Assembly: GCA_018334165.1 (NCBI GenBank)
Contig: JAGXTB010000072.1
Span: 1 to 64,000 of the forward strand
From: Sphingomonadales bacterium
GTDB lineage: Bacteria > Pseudomonadota > Alphaproteobacteria > Sphingomonadales > Sphingomonadaceae
DNA length: 64,000 nucleotides
Reading direction: 5' to 3'
Both the position numbers and the translations under genes were made by a program. The first letter of the stretch is position 1. Each line of letters begins with the position of its first letter. Of the stretch, positions 29,406-36,696 are shown in pieces. Below the pieces are notes generated by a model, which was not told where the DNA came from, did no database searches, and worked only from the letters and a program-made list of their open reading frames with translations.

Positions 29406-30650
29406 GTGGCCAAACCTTTAGTCAAGACGTCGAAGAACAAGCTCGCCGACCAAGGCGTCTTCACGCTTTTCTTTGGCCTCAGCGAAGCGAAGACCGACGA
29501 CTCCGCCGGCGACGACGGCAAGCCGAAGCACGAGATCGTGTTGACCGCTCTGCAGGAAGGGCGAGGAAACGAGCGCGACCGCCGCTACTACACGCGCGAA
29601 GCGGTCGTCGGCGCGGAAGGCGTCTTCAAGGCGCGCCGTAAACTTTTCGTCAACCACCTCGAGGAGGGCAAGCCGTCGTCCTCCGAGGACCTGCGCAACT
29701 GGTGTGCCACGCTCAAAGAGACCTGGATCGAAAACCTCCCGAGCGGGAAGGTCGCGCGCAAGGTGCGCCTTAAGATTCATGAGGAGTGGCTGTGGACGCG
29801 CTGCCTTGAGGCCCCCGAGGAAATCGCGCTGTCCATCGAAGGCAGCGGCGCCGGCAAAGAGGCCGTTGTTGAAGGCGAGACCTACATGGTCATCGAGAAG
29901 ATTTGGTCGCTGAACGCCACGAAGTTCGTGACTTATCCCGGCAACGCAAAGATGGGGGCCGACCTCGTCGAAAGCGCCACCGAGGAATCTCCGGAGGAAA
30001 CACCCATGGACCTGAAAGCTTTGACCGAAGCGCTCCTGAAGGAGCACCGCCCGGACCTCGTCGCCGCGATTGTCGCGAGCGTTGAGGCGTCGTACAAGGC
30101 CAAGCTGATCGAGGCCGAGGCCAAGGCGACGAAGATCGCCGAAGCTGCACCGACCCCCGCCACCTTCGCGGCCGCCGTTGCCGCCGAGGTCAAGGGCGTG
30201 AAAGATTCCTTCAACGCCTCTCTCGACGAGATGCGCAAGAAGCTCGACGAGTCCGACCGCAAGCTCGACGCCGCCGAGGTCAAGACCCGCCTGGCCGAGA
30301 AGAAAGCCCTCATCGAGGCAAAGCTCAAGGAGTCCAAGCTGGCCCCCGAGGCGAAGACCGAGCGCTTCCTGGCTCGCTGCTACGCCGTCGCAGAGCGCAA
30401 AGAAGGCGACAAGGTCATCACCGTCGCCGAGCAGGTGGACGCCGAGATAGCCGAGCAGCTCAAGCTCACCACGTCCGAGTTCGGCGCGGTGCGCACCAGC
30501 GTCTCTGGCGAGACCAAGATCGCCGAGTCTGAAGTACTGACGGTTGAGGAGGAGCAAATCCTTTTCAACAACCGGGTGCTCGGACACGTTCTCACGCTCG
30601 AGCAGTTCCGCGAGCAGAAGAAGAAGGACGCCGCCGCAAAGACCGCGTAA
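29406..30650 (+). CDS. Prohead protease fused to scaffold
   Basis: This 414-residue protein has an N-terminal domain (about 1-200) that looks like a phage prohead protease: NERDRRYYTREAV, FVNHLE with His84, and EEIALSIEGSG with Ser143 as candidate catalytic residues. Residues about 200-414 are an Ala/Glu/Lys-rich helical scaffold (KALTEALLKEHRPDL..., long coiled coil). The protease would release and degrade the scaffold during capsid maturation. The GTG at 29406 has TAGGAG at 29396-29401. An internal start for scaffold alone is at 30006. Confidence 0.75.
   Translation: MAKPLVKTSKNKLADQGVFTLFFGLSEAKTDDSAGDDGKPKHEIVLTALQEGRGNERDRRYYTREAVVGAEGVFKARRKLFVNHLEEGKPSSSEDLRNWCATLKETWIENLPSGKVARKVRLKIHEEWLWTRCLEAPEEIALSIEGSGAGKEAVVEGETYMVIEKIWSLNATKFVTYPGNAKMGADLVESATEESPEETPMDLKALTEALLKEHRPDLVAAIVASVEASYKAKLIEAEAKATKIAEAAPTPATFAAAVAAEVKGVKDSFNASLDEMRKKLDESDRKLDAAEVKTRLAEKKALIEAKLKESKLAPEAKTERFLARCYAVAERKEGDKVITVAEQVDAEIAEQLKLTTSEFGAVRTSVSGETKIAESEVLTVEEEQILFNNRVLGHVLTLEQFREQKKKDAAAKTA
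30006..30650 (+). CDS. Internally initiated scaffold protein (nested, in frame)
   Basis: GGAGG at 29993-29997 lies 8 nt before an in-frame ATG at 30006, exactly where the protease domain ends and the helical scaffold begins (MDLKALTEALLKEHRP). The 214-residue product would be the major scaffold, made in excess over the protease fusion, as with lambda C/Nu3. The nested start is inferred from the ribosome site and domain boundary. Confidence 0.6.
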   Translation: MDLKALTEALLKEHRPDLVAAIVASVEASYKAKLIEAEAKATKIAEAAPTPATFAAAVAAEVKGVKDSFNASLDEMRKKLDESDRKLDAAEVKTRLAEKKALIEAKLKESKLAPEAKTERFLARCYAVAERKEGDKVITVAEQVDAEIAEQLKLTTSEFGAVRTSVSGETKIAESEVLTVEEEQILFNNRVLGHVLTLEQFREQKKKDAAAKTA

Positions 30651-30727
30651 AGATCAATCCGCAGCTGCAAGGCGTCCCCCCCGAGTCACGCCGCCGGGGA
30701 CATCTGAAGTACGGAGGAATCTGATTT

Positions 30728-31675
30728 ATGGCCCAGAAGAAAGAGAACCGCGCCTGCTCGGCGGACAGCATCCAACTCATCCCCAAGGCGTCGACCGACA
30801 TCTCGTCGGGCGACGTCGTGGTCATGGCTCGCAAGAACGACCCGATCAGCCTCTCGGCTCTCGGGCCGGCCGGGCGCGTCAGCCCGATCGCCGCGGCCCG
30901 CCAGGGCCAGTGGTGCGTCGGCGTGGCCGATAACGTCTTCACCTCGGCCGTGGTCGGCGCGACGGACTACGCCACCCCGGACGCGGACAACAAGATCAAC
31001 GTCCTGCGCGAGGGGCAGTTCTACCTAGCCCTCTCCACTGCGGCTGGCAAGGCCGGCGACGCGGTCGTCTACGCGTCCGGCGCGTCCGGCGCGCAGCTGT
31101 TCGCGATCGACAACATGCGCCAGGGCTATGCGGTGGCGCGCGTGGTCAGCGACTTCTCGGGCGCCTCGTCCGGCGACCTGCAGCTGTGCGAGTTGATCCT
31201 CAAGCCCACCGGCGGGCCTGACGTCGCGCACTGGCTCGAGAACCGAGTGGTCAACGGCTGCGAGGTCTTGCTGCACGCCGCGCCCGGATCGCAGGTTAAG
31301 GTCGGCCACAACACCGGCACGGTCGTCCATAAGAACCTCGTGCTGATCCAGAACGCCATCAAGTCGATCGCCCAGGACGTGACGCTCGCGTTCGGCGGCG
31401 TCGGCTCTGCAGCGGCGTCCACCATCCGGTTCAAGTGGGTCGTGGCGCGCTCCGGATCATTCGCCATCCGCTCCGGATCCGGAAGCAAAGCCGCGTTGGC
31501 CTCCTACACGGTGGCCGGCGTGACGGCGGGCCTGCTCGCGCCTGTCACGATGACTGCCGGGGAGATTCCGATCGCCCTGCTGATCCAGTTCAGCGCGGCA
31601 ACCCAGTCGGCGGCGCGCATCAAGAACATCCGCGGCCTCGGCGTCGTGCCCCGCGTCGGTTCTTGGGGCATCTAA
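30728..31675 (+). CDS. Capsid decoration / head protein
   Basis: This 315-residue protein has an N-terminal half (DISSGDVVVMARKNDPI..., QGQWCVGVADNVF, INVLREGQFYLAL, AGDAVVY) with the small beta-rich pattern of phage decoration proteins that load onto the capsid lattice. The Ser/Gly/Ala-rich C-terminal half may be an outward-facing domain. TACGGAGGA precedes the ATG at 30728. Position between scaffold and major capsid supports the call. The next gene encodes a Maf-like protein, so this protein is a possible glycosylation target. Confidence 0.65.
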   Translation: MAQKKENRACSADSIQLIPKASTDISSGDVVVMARKNDPISLSALGPAGRVSPIAAARQGQWCVGVADNVFTSAVVGATDYATPDADNKINVLREGQFYLALSTAAGKAGDAVVYASGASGAQLFAIDNMRQGYAVARVVSDFSGASSGDLQLCELILKPTGGPDVAHWLENRVVNGCEVLLHAAPGSQVKVGHNTGTVVHKNLVLIQNAIKSIAQDVTLAFGGVGSAAASTIRFKWVVARSGSFAIRSGSGSKAALASYTVAGVTAGLLAPVTMTAGEIPIALLIQFSAATQSAARIKNIRGLGVVPRVGSWGI

Positions 31676-31688
31676 GCATTACCCGTAA

Positions 31689-31720
31689 CTGGGGGCGGCG
31701 GGTTATCCTGCCGCCCCCAG
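31689..31720 (+). terminator. Strong GC hairpin after the decoration gene
   Basis: CTGGGGGCGGC (31689-31699) pairs perfectly with GCCGCCCCCAG (31710-31720) around a 10-nt loop, 13 nt after the stop codon. There is no U-tract, so it may attenuate transcription or protect the 3' end of the upstream mRNA rather than terminate fully. It separates the highly expressed decoration gene from the sugar-transferase-like gene. Confidence 0.55.
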
Positions 31721-31759
31721 GTCTTCGTATCGACGATGCGACGAAAAGGAAAAACGGAA

Positions 31760-32746
31760 ATGTCTGATCTCTCCGAGAAGGCGAAGCAGGTGTCCTCGTT
31801 CATGGACTCGTGCGCCAACGAAAAGACGATCGAGGCGCGCGCCGATTCTTGGCTCGCCAACGTGACGGCCAATCGGCCTCACTTCCTCACCCCCAACCCG
31901 CCCCTGCTCGGCCTGACCGCCTTCGTGGTCGCGGCCGGCCCCTCTCTCCGCAAGAACGTCAAGGCGCTCAAGACCATCGGCCGCATGGGCGTCATCGTAT
32001 GCGTGGACGCCGCCTACCGATATCTGGTTGAGCAGGGCGTCACGCCCGACTACTGCGCCACGATTGACGCCGACACGCGCATGGTAACGATGATTGAAGG
32101 AGTGGATACGTCCAAGACTACTCTTGTCGCGCAAGCCTCCGCGAGCCCGGCCCTCATCAACGCGTGGCGCGGCCCGAAGTATTTCCTGCGCGCCACCGGC
32201 GGCTCTAGGGAGCTCGACGACAAGCTGCACGCGGCGCACCGAATCGTCAAGGCAAAGCGCGCCATGCTCCCCGGCGAGGAGATCGACCCTGTCGCAGACG
32301 TCGAGGTGGTGTTTGCCGGCCTCAACGACGCGCTCGCCTGCGGCGGCAACGTGACGTCCTACGCGCATGTCTTCGCCCTCTCGCTGCTCCGGGCCACGAA
32401 GGTAGTCTTCGTCGGCGCCGACTACGCGTGGCTCGACGACAACGACTTCTACGCCGGCGGCGCCCACCAGAAGCTAGCCGCAGAGCGCATGTCCGGCGAA
32501 CAGATTCTCTCCCACAGCGGCCTCGGCGGCGCAGAGAACGCGACGAACTTCACTCTCTTTCACCTGAAGTCGTGGCACGAGGAGATCGCCTCCGCGCACC
32601 CCGGCCACTGCGTCAACGCGACCGAGGGCGGGATCTTGGGCGTCGGCAAGAAAGGCAACACCCTCGTTGGCTGGGAACACTTGTCTCTGGCGGACGCGGT
32701 CGCGAAGTATGCGCCCACCTGCGCGCGGGAAGCTGTCACGGCATGA
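31760..32746 (+). CDS. DUF115/Maf-like protein 1 (candidate glycosyltransferase)
   Basis: In this 328-residue protein, FVVAAGPSLRKNVKAL is the DUF115 (MptE-like) signature GAGPSL-x2-N. It is followed by IVCVDAAYRYLVEQGVTPDY and ATIDAD, then LRATKVVFVGADYAWLDDNDFYAGG, which mirrors the (G)xDxxY-D motif of flagellin Maf proteins. Maf proteins transfer nonulosonic acids to flagellin; other DUF115 proteins are pterin diphosphokinases. With NeuA and NeuB genes in the same operon, the Maf-type role is favoured. The ATG at 31760 follows a weak ACGGAAA site. It is coupled to the second copy. Confidence 0.75.
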   Translation: MSDLSEKAKQVSSFMDSCANEKTIEARADSWLANVTANRPHFLTPNPPLLGLTAFVVAAGPSLRKNVKALKTIGRMGVIVCVDAAYRYLVEQGVTPDYCATIDADTRMVTMIEGVDTSKTTLVAQASASPALINAWRGPKYFLRATGGSRELDDKLHAAHRIVKAKRAMLPGEEIDPVADVEVVFAGLNDALACGGNVTSYAHVFALSLLRATKVVFVGADYAWLDDNDFYAGGAHQKLAAERMSGEQILSHSGLGGAENATNFTLFHLKSWHEEIASAHPGHCVNATEGGILGVGKKGNTLVGWEHLSLADAVAKYAPTCAREAVTA

Positions 32747-33594
32747 GCCCCATGATCGCCCCTGACGTAAAAGAGGTCCTGGCCAATCGTGGCCACGCAT
32801 CTGCTGCGGCCCACAAGGACCGCTGGTCGCGTCACGCCGCGGCGAACAAGGGCCGAATTGTCTTCCAGGTGTCGCGCCTCTGGTGCGACGTCAACCCGAA
32901 GACCGGCGTGCTGATCGCCGCCGGCCCGAGCCTCAAGGACAGCCTCGCGGAGCTCAAGGCGATCGATAGGAACACGCACGAGATCGTGTGCGTCGACATG
33001 GCGCTCAAGTTCCTCCTCGACAACGGCTTGGTGCCCGACTACGTGATCTGCGCCGACGCCTCCGAGGAGATCGCGCGGACGCTGGTCGCGGCGCCTCCCG
33101 AGGTCGCGCTCTTGCTGAACGTCGTGGTCCACCCTGACACCGCGAAGGACTGGGTCGGCGACATCTTCTGGTTCTGCATGATGTCGAACTACCGCGACAA
33201 GGAAGCCAACGACTGGATGCAACACGACCACGCGAAGAAATCCGGAGTCTCCTCGTTTCTTGTCCCCGGCGGCAACGTCTCCAGCCTCGGCGTCAGCTTC
33301 CTCGGCTCCGTCCGGGCCGTTGCGAAGATACTGCTCTACGGACACGATTTTTGTTGGACCGACGACGCCGAGTTCTACGCGGGCGGCGTCCAGAAGGACC
33401 TGGCGGATATTCGCATCAAGACCGAAGCCGACGCAGGCACGGTCATGACTGTGCCCGACAGCCGCGGTAAGCCGGTGAAGACGACGGGGAGCCTATTGGC
33501 GTTCGCGTCCTGGTACTCCGACATCGCCCGCACCATGCCCGGTCTGCTCGAGTCTCGCACGCCGACGACAATATTATCCCTCGGAGGAAACTGA
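32743..33594 (+). CDS. DUF115/Maf-like protein 2, adjacent to major capsid gene
   Basis: This 283-residue protein carries LIAAGPSLKDSLAEL, EIVCVDMALKFLLDNGLVPDYVICAD and LLYGHDFCWTDDAEFYAGG, which repeat the motifs of the first copy; identity between copies is modest, so this is an old duplication or separate acquisition. The ATG overlaps the stop of copy 1 by 4 nt, and its own stop is 1 nt before the major capsid start. That coupling suggests production in step with capsid protein, its possible substrate. Confidence 0.75.
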   Translation: MSPMIAPDVKEVLANRGHASAAAHKDRWSRHAAANKGRIVFQVSRLWCDVNPKTGVLIAAGPSLKDSLAELKAIDRNTHEIVCVDMALKFLLDNGLVPDYVICADASEEIARTLVAAPPEVALLLNVVVHPDTAKDWVGDIFWFCMMSNYRDKEANDWMQHDHAKKSGVSSFLVPGGNVSSLGVSFLGSVRAVAKILLYGHDFCWTDDAEFYAGGVQKDLADIRIKTEADAGTVMTVPDSRGKPVKTTGSLLAFASWYSDIARTMPGLLESRTPTTILSLGGN

Positions 33595-33595
33595 T

Positions 33596-34606
33596 ATGAC
33601 GATTCAAGAGATGGAAGCCGTAATCAAGAACGGCGACGGCAAGGCCCTCCGCGAGGCCATGACCCGCTCCGACTTCGCTGCCTTCATGGCCAAAGGGCTC
33701 AAGGGCACGATCATCGACGCGTACTCCCGCGCGCAGGCGCAGACGAACTTCGAGCAGCTCACCGTCGACGAGACGAGCGAGTCCAACGAGGAGACCTACC
33801 CGACGATGGGCGCGACCGAGCTGCCCCGCAAGGTGCTCGAGGGCGAGAAGTTCAAGACCCTGAACCCCGGCTCGCCGGACACCGTCAAGGTCACGAACTT
33901 CAAGTACGGCGGCATCATCGAGCTGACCAGCGAGGCCTCCGAAGACGACCAGACCCCCGGCAAGACCCTGTCCAAGCAGGCCGCGGCGCTCGGCTCCGGC
34001 CACGCCCGCTACAAGGACAAGGCCTTCTTCTCCATCCTGACGGACAATCCCCCGATCTACGACGGCGGGGACCTGTTCGCGCTCGACCACCCCGGCTACA
34101 CTGGCGGCGCGGCGCGCGGCAGCAACGACAACATCTACACCGCCGTGACGCTCTCGGCTAACGCCCTGGCGACGGTGCTCGGCAAGATCGCGATCTGGGA
34201 AGGCGCCGATGCCGACCAGGACCTCGACATCATGGTCGACGCGCTCGTCGTGCCCGTCACGCTGCAGCCGGTCGCCTTCGGCTTGACGCGCGCGGACCTG
34301 CTGCCCGTCGGCTACGCTGCCGGCGCGCTCGGGCCGGCGACGAACAACGGCCTCATGCCCAACGCCTTGGGCCTCAAGAAGATCGGCGTCATCGCCAGCC
34401 ACCGCCTGGACCGCGCGTCCTTGACGGACTGGTACGTGAAGACGAACTTCCCCGGCCTGATGCACCAGAAGCGCAAGGGTCTCGAGATCATGCAGGAAGG
34501 CCTCGGCACCGGGATGCACTTCGAGAACGGGATGCACCGCACCCGCACCGAGGAACGCTTCGGCGCCAAGATTGTGAACTGGCGCGGCTTCGTCCTCGTC
34601 AGCTAA
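33596..34606 (+). CDS. Major capsid protein, Mu gpT-like
   Basis: In this 336-residue protein, KGLKGTIIDAYSRAQAQTNFEQLTVDETSES near the N-terminus, GGIIELTSEASEDDQTPG in the middle, and the C-terminal MHFENGMHRTRTEERFGAKIVNWRGFVLVS (quoted in part) match the Mu gpT type major head subunit with the HK97 fold. TCGGAGGAAA gives it a strong ribosome site. A strong hairpin follows the stop. Placement after protease/scaffold and decoration genes fits. Confidence 0.87.
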   Translation: MTIQEMEAVIKNGDGKALREAMTRSDFAAFMAKGLKGTIIDAYSRAQAQTNFEQLTVDETSESNEETYPTMGATELPRKVLEGEKFKTLNPGSPDTVKVTNFKYGGIIELTSEASEDDQTPGKTLSKQAAALGSGHARYKDKAFFSILTDNPPIYDGGDLFALDHPGYTGGAARGSNDNIYTAVTLSANALATVLGKIAIWEGADADQDLDIMVDALVVPVTLQPVAFGLTRADLLPVGYAAGALGPATNNGLMPNALGLKKIGVIASHRLDRASLTDWYVKTNFPGLMHQKRKGLEIMQEGLGTGMHFENGMHRTRTEERFGAKIVNWRGFVLVS

Positions 34607-34616
34607 ACGATCATAA

Positions 34617-34653
34617 GCCGCCGACTCGCGTGACTCTTGCGCGAGTCGGTGGC
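34617..34653 (+). terminator. 14-bp hairpin after the major capsid gene
   Basis: GCCGCCGACTCGCG (34617-34630) pairs with CGCGAGTCGGTGGC (34640-34653), 14 bp with a single G-U, loop 9 nt, 10 nt after the capsid stop. This is the most stable hairpin noticed in the head region, likely a partial terminator or mRNA-end protector that sets high capsid expression. It overlaps the -35 of the following candidate promoter. Confidence 0.65.
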
Positions 34654-34666
34654 GATGTCGTATAAA
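34637..34666 (+). promoter_or_regulatory. Candidate promoter, TTGCGC-N18-TATAAA
   Basis: TTGCGC (34637-34642), 18 bp, TATAAA (34661-34666), upstream of the post-capsid genes. It shares box sequences and spacing with 28344-28373. The -35 lies inside the capsid hairpin, so terminator and promoter may be mutually exclusive structures. Confidence 0.45.
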
Positions 34667-34710
34667 AGTCGCTCGTTCGCAACATCTCAAAAACAAGGAG
34701 CAACACGCCA

Positions 34711-35175
34711 ATGCCTCCCAGAACCGCTGCCGTCATCAAGGTCGTCGAAGTCAAGGACATCATCGTCGGCGACAAGCTGCTCGCCGACCTCGTCGGCTAC
34801 AAGGGCAACGTCCTCATCCATCGCGGCGTGACGATCTCCGCTCGCGAGGTGACGTGGCTGAAGAAGAAGCTCGCCGAGAACGCTCCCGTCCGCCCGAGCA
34901 TCAAGTACCGAACCAACGTCAAAGCCATCGGCGACATCCGCACGAAGGCCGGCGTGCTCCTCGTGGCCCGCGGAACCGTGGTTGAGGAGGCTGTGTTGGC
35001 TCCCCTGCTGAAGGAAGGATTCGCGGTCGTCGACCTCATGGAGTCCGGCTCGAAGATGTTCCACAAGTCGCAGCCGTGGACCGAGAAGTCGAACGTCTCG
35101 GAGTTCAACCCCGCCGTCCAGGTTGAGCGCATCGAGCTCGTCAACGACGACGCGAAGACCCCCGTCAAAGCGTAG
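34711..35175 (+). CDS. Post-capsid protein, paralogue A
   Basis: This 154-residue protein has VKDIIVGDKLLADLVGYKGNVLIHRGVTISAREVTWLKKKL (quoted in part), a beta-rich unit ending in a helix that resembles the DUF3391-like segment at the start of HD-GYP proteins. The same unit appears in the next gene. Location right after the capsid gene suggests a capsid vertex, decoration or connector protein. AAGGAG precedes the ATG at 34711. Confidence 0.6.
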   Translation: MPPRTAAVIKVVEVKDIIVGDKLLADLVGYKGNVLIHRGVTISAREVTWLKKKLAENAPVRPSIKYRTNVKAIGDIRTKAGVLLVARGTVVEEAVLAPLLKEGFAVVDLMESGSKMFHKSQPWTEKSNVSEFNPAVQVERIELVNDDAKTPVKA

Positions 35176-35178
35176 GGC

Positions 35179-35580
35179 ATGCGCGCGACGCGCTACATCG
35201 GCATCGCCCGGAAGGTTCACGTTAAGGACCTGCAGCCCGGCATGGCGCTCATCGACCCCATCGTGGGTTTGCGAGGCAAGGTCCTTGTCTGCGCCGGCGA
35301 GGTCCTATCCGTGAAGCACGTCGCCCAGCTTAAGAAGGTCATCGAGCGGCCCGGCGTCGGTTGCCTGCTGAACTACACCAGAGAGGTGTGGGCGCAGGCG
35401 ACCGACGCGTCCGGCGACGAGAAGCCGGCCTGCGAGACCAATCCTTACGAGGCTTTCAGCGTGCAGCGCGTGTGGAAGAAGGGCATGAGCGCGGCCGGCC
35501 CGCAGGCGGCGGCACAACCCTCGAGCGCGCGGAAGGTTTACCGTATGGTGGACGGCCAGATGACGGAGGTCGACGCGTGA
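35179..35580 (+). CDS. Post-capsid protein, paralogue B
   Basis: This 133-residue protein has VKDLQPGMALIDPIVGLRGKVLVCAGEVLSVKHVAQLKKVI (quoted in part), which aligns with the unit in paralogue A (VKD-x5-G-x-x-L-x-D-x-V-G-x-x-G-x-VL). The tails differ. It starts 3 nt after gene A, so a tandem duplication that has diverged is the simplest explanation. No function is recognised. Confidence 0.6.
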   Translation: MRATRYIGIARKVHVKDLQPGMALIDPIVGLRGKVLVCAGEVLSVKHVAQLKKVIERPGVGCLLNYTREVWAQATDASGDEKPACETNPYEAFSVQRVWKKGMSAAGPQAAAQPSSARKVYRMVDGQMTEVDA

Positions 35581-35939
35581 AGACGCCCAAGGTGAATGGA
35601 TTCCGACCGTCGTATATGCGTCGCGCCCTGCAGGACTACTCCACGGCCAGCCAGGAGGCCGAGCGCGTCACCGCAGCGAAGGCCTTCGTGGAGATGTGGA
35701 TCGCGGACGCGGTCGCCGGCGACGCCGCCCTGGGCCGCACCGGCGCCTGCTTTGTCGTCTCCCCGCAGGAGGCCGTGGACCAGGCCACGCGCAAAGCCCT
35801 GCTGGTCCGCGGCATCGTCTGCTACGCCGGCAGCGGCAACTACTTCCAAGCGGATCTGACCGGTGACACGCCGCGCGTGATCCAGCGCCGGCCGCTGGCC
35901 CAGCGCTTCGTCCAACTCGCCCCAGGAGGCAACGCCTAA
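35577..35939 (+). CDS. Hypothetical head-region protein
   Basis: This protein is 120 residues from the GTG at 35577 overlapping the previous stop. It has a helical N-terminus (YSTASQEAERVTAAKAFVEMWIADAVAGD in part) and a beta-rich C-terminus. No family is recognised. It directly precedes the cytidylyltransferase gene. Confidence 0.55.
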   Translation: MKTPKVNGFRPSYMRRALQDYSTASQEAERVTAAKAFVEMWIADAVAGDAALGRTGACFVVSPQEAVDQATRKALLVRGIVCYAGSGNYFQADLTGDTPRVIQRRPLAQRFVQLAPGGNA

Positions 35940-35940
35940 A

Positions 35941-36696
35941 ATGCGCTATTTCGTCATCCCAGCACGCGCCGGCAGCAAAGCAATCCTCGACAAGAACCTG
36001 GTCGACCTAGGTGGCCATCCTCTCGTCGCCTGGACGATCCACGCCGCCAAGGAAGCTGCCAAGTCCTACGACGGCGCGCGCGTCTACGTCACGTCCGAGG
36101 ACCGCAAGATTCTCGACGTGGCCGAGTCCTACGGCGCGGTCCCGCACCTGCGCCCGCCCCACCTCGCCGACGACCAGGCGTCCATGGTTGGCGTCCTCCG
36201 CGACTTCTTCCGGATGCACGAAGACGCCCACGAGGTCGTCCTGCTCTACCCCACCTGCCCGTTCCGAATGGCCTCAACGATCAAGAACGCGATCGCGGCC
36301 TTCGAGTCCGGCCCGCTGCACGCCGAGCACGAAAGCCTGATGAGCGTGACCGCCTTCAACGGCCGGCCCTACGGCGGGGTCATGATCGTCAACGGAAAGC
36401 TCGAGTACGCGGAGTCGGCCGAGGCGTTCTACCGCAAGCAGGACACCCCAAAGCTCTACCACGCCAACGGGGCCATTTTCATCCTGCGCCGCGGCGTATT
36501 GGACAAGCTGAACACCCAGCTGTTCTGCAAGGAGACAGTGCCTTACGAGATATACGGCATTGAACCGCTGGACATCGACACCCCCTTCGACCTCGAAGTG
36601 GCCCGCGCTTGGGTCGCCTCTGGCCGCGCCAAGCTGGCCTTAAAGGACACCTTCACCGTGGCTGAAGGCATTGAAACGATGGGGCACGCTCCTTGA
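35941..36696 (+). CDS. neuA: NeuA-like acylneuraminate cytidylyltransferase
   Basis: In this 251-residue protein, FVIPARAGSKAILDKNLVDLGGHPLVAWTI (quoted in part) is the CTP-binding start of NeuA/KdsB-type enzymes (PARxGSKxIxxKN). DQASMVGVLRDFF, LLYPTCPFR and GIEPLDIDTPFDLEVA match the sugar and metal-binding regions. It activates a nonulosonic acid (sialic, legionaminic or pseudaminic type) to its CMP form. The matching synthase lies at 41858-43003. Such an enzyme amid head genes is unusual and supports a phage-encoded glycosylation route. Confidence 0.82.
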   Translation: MRYFVIPARAGSKAILDKNLVDLGGHPLVAWTIHAAKEAAKSYDGARVYVTSEDRKILDVAESYGAVPHLRPPHLADDQASMVGVLRDFFRMHEDAHEVVLLYPTCPFRMASTIKNAIAAFESGPLHAEHESLMSVTAFNGRPYGGVMIVNGKLEYAESAEAFYRKQDTPKLYHANGAIFILRRGVLDKLNTQLFCKETVPYEIYGIEPLDIDTPFDLEVARAWVASGRAKLALKDTFTVAEGIETMGHAP

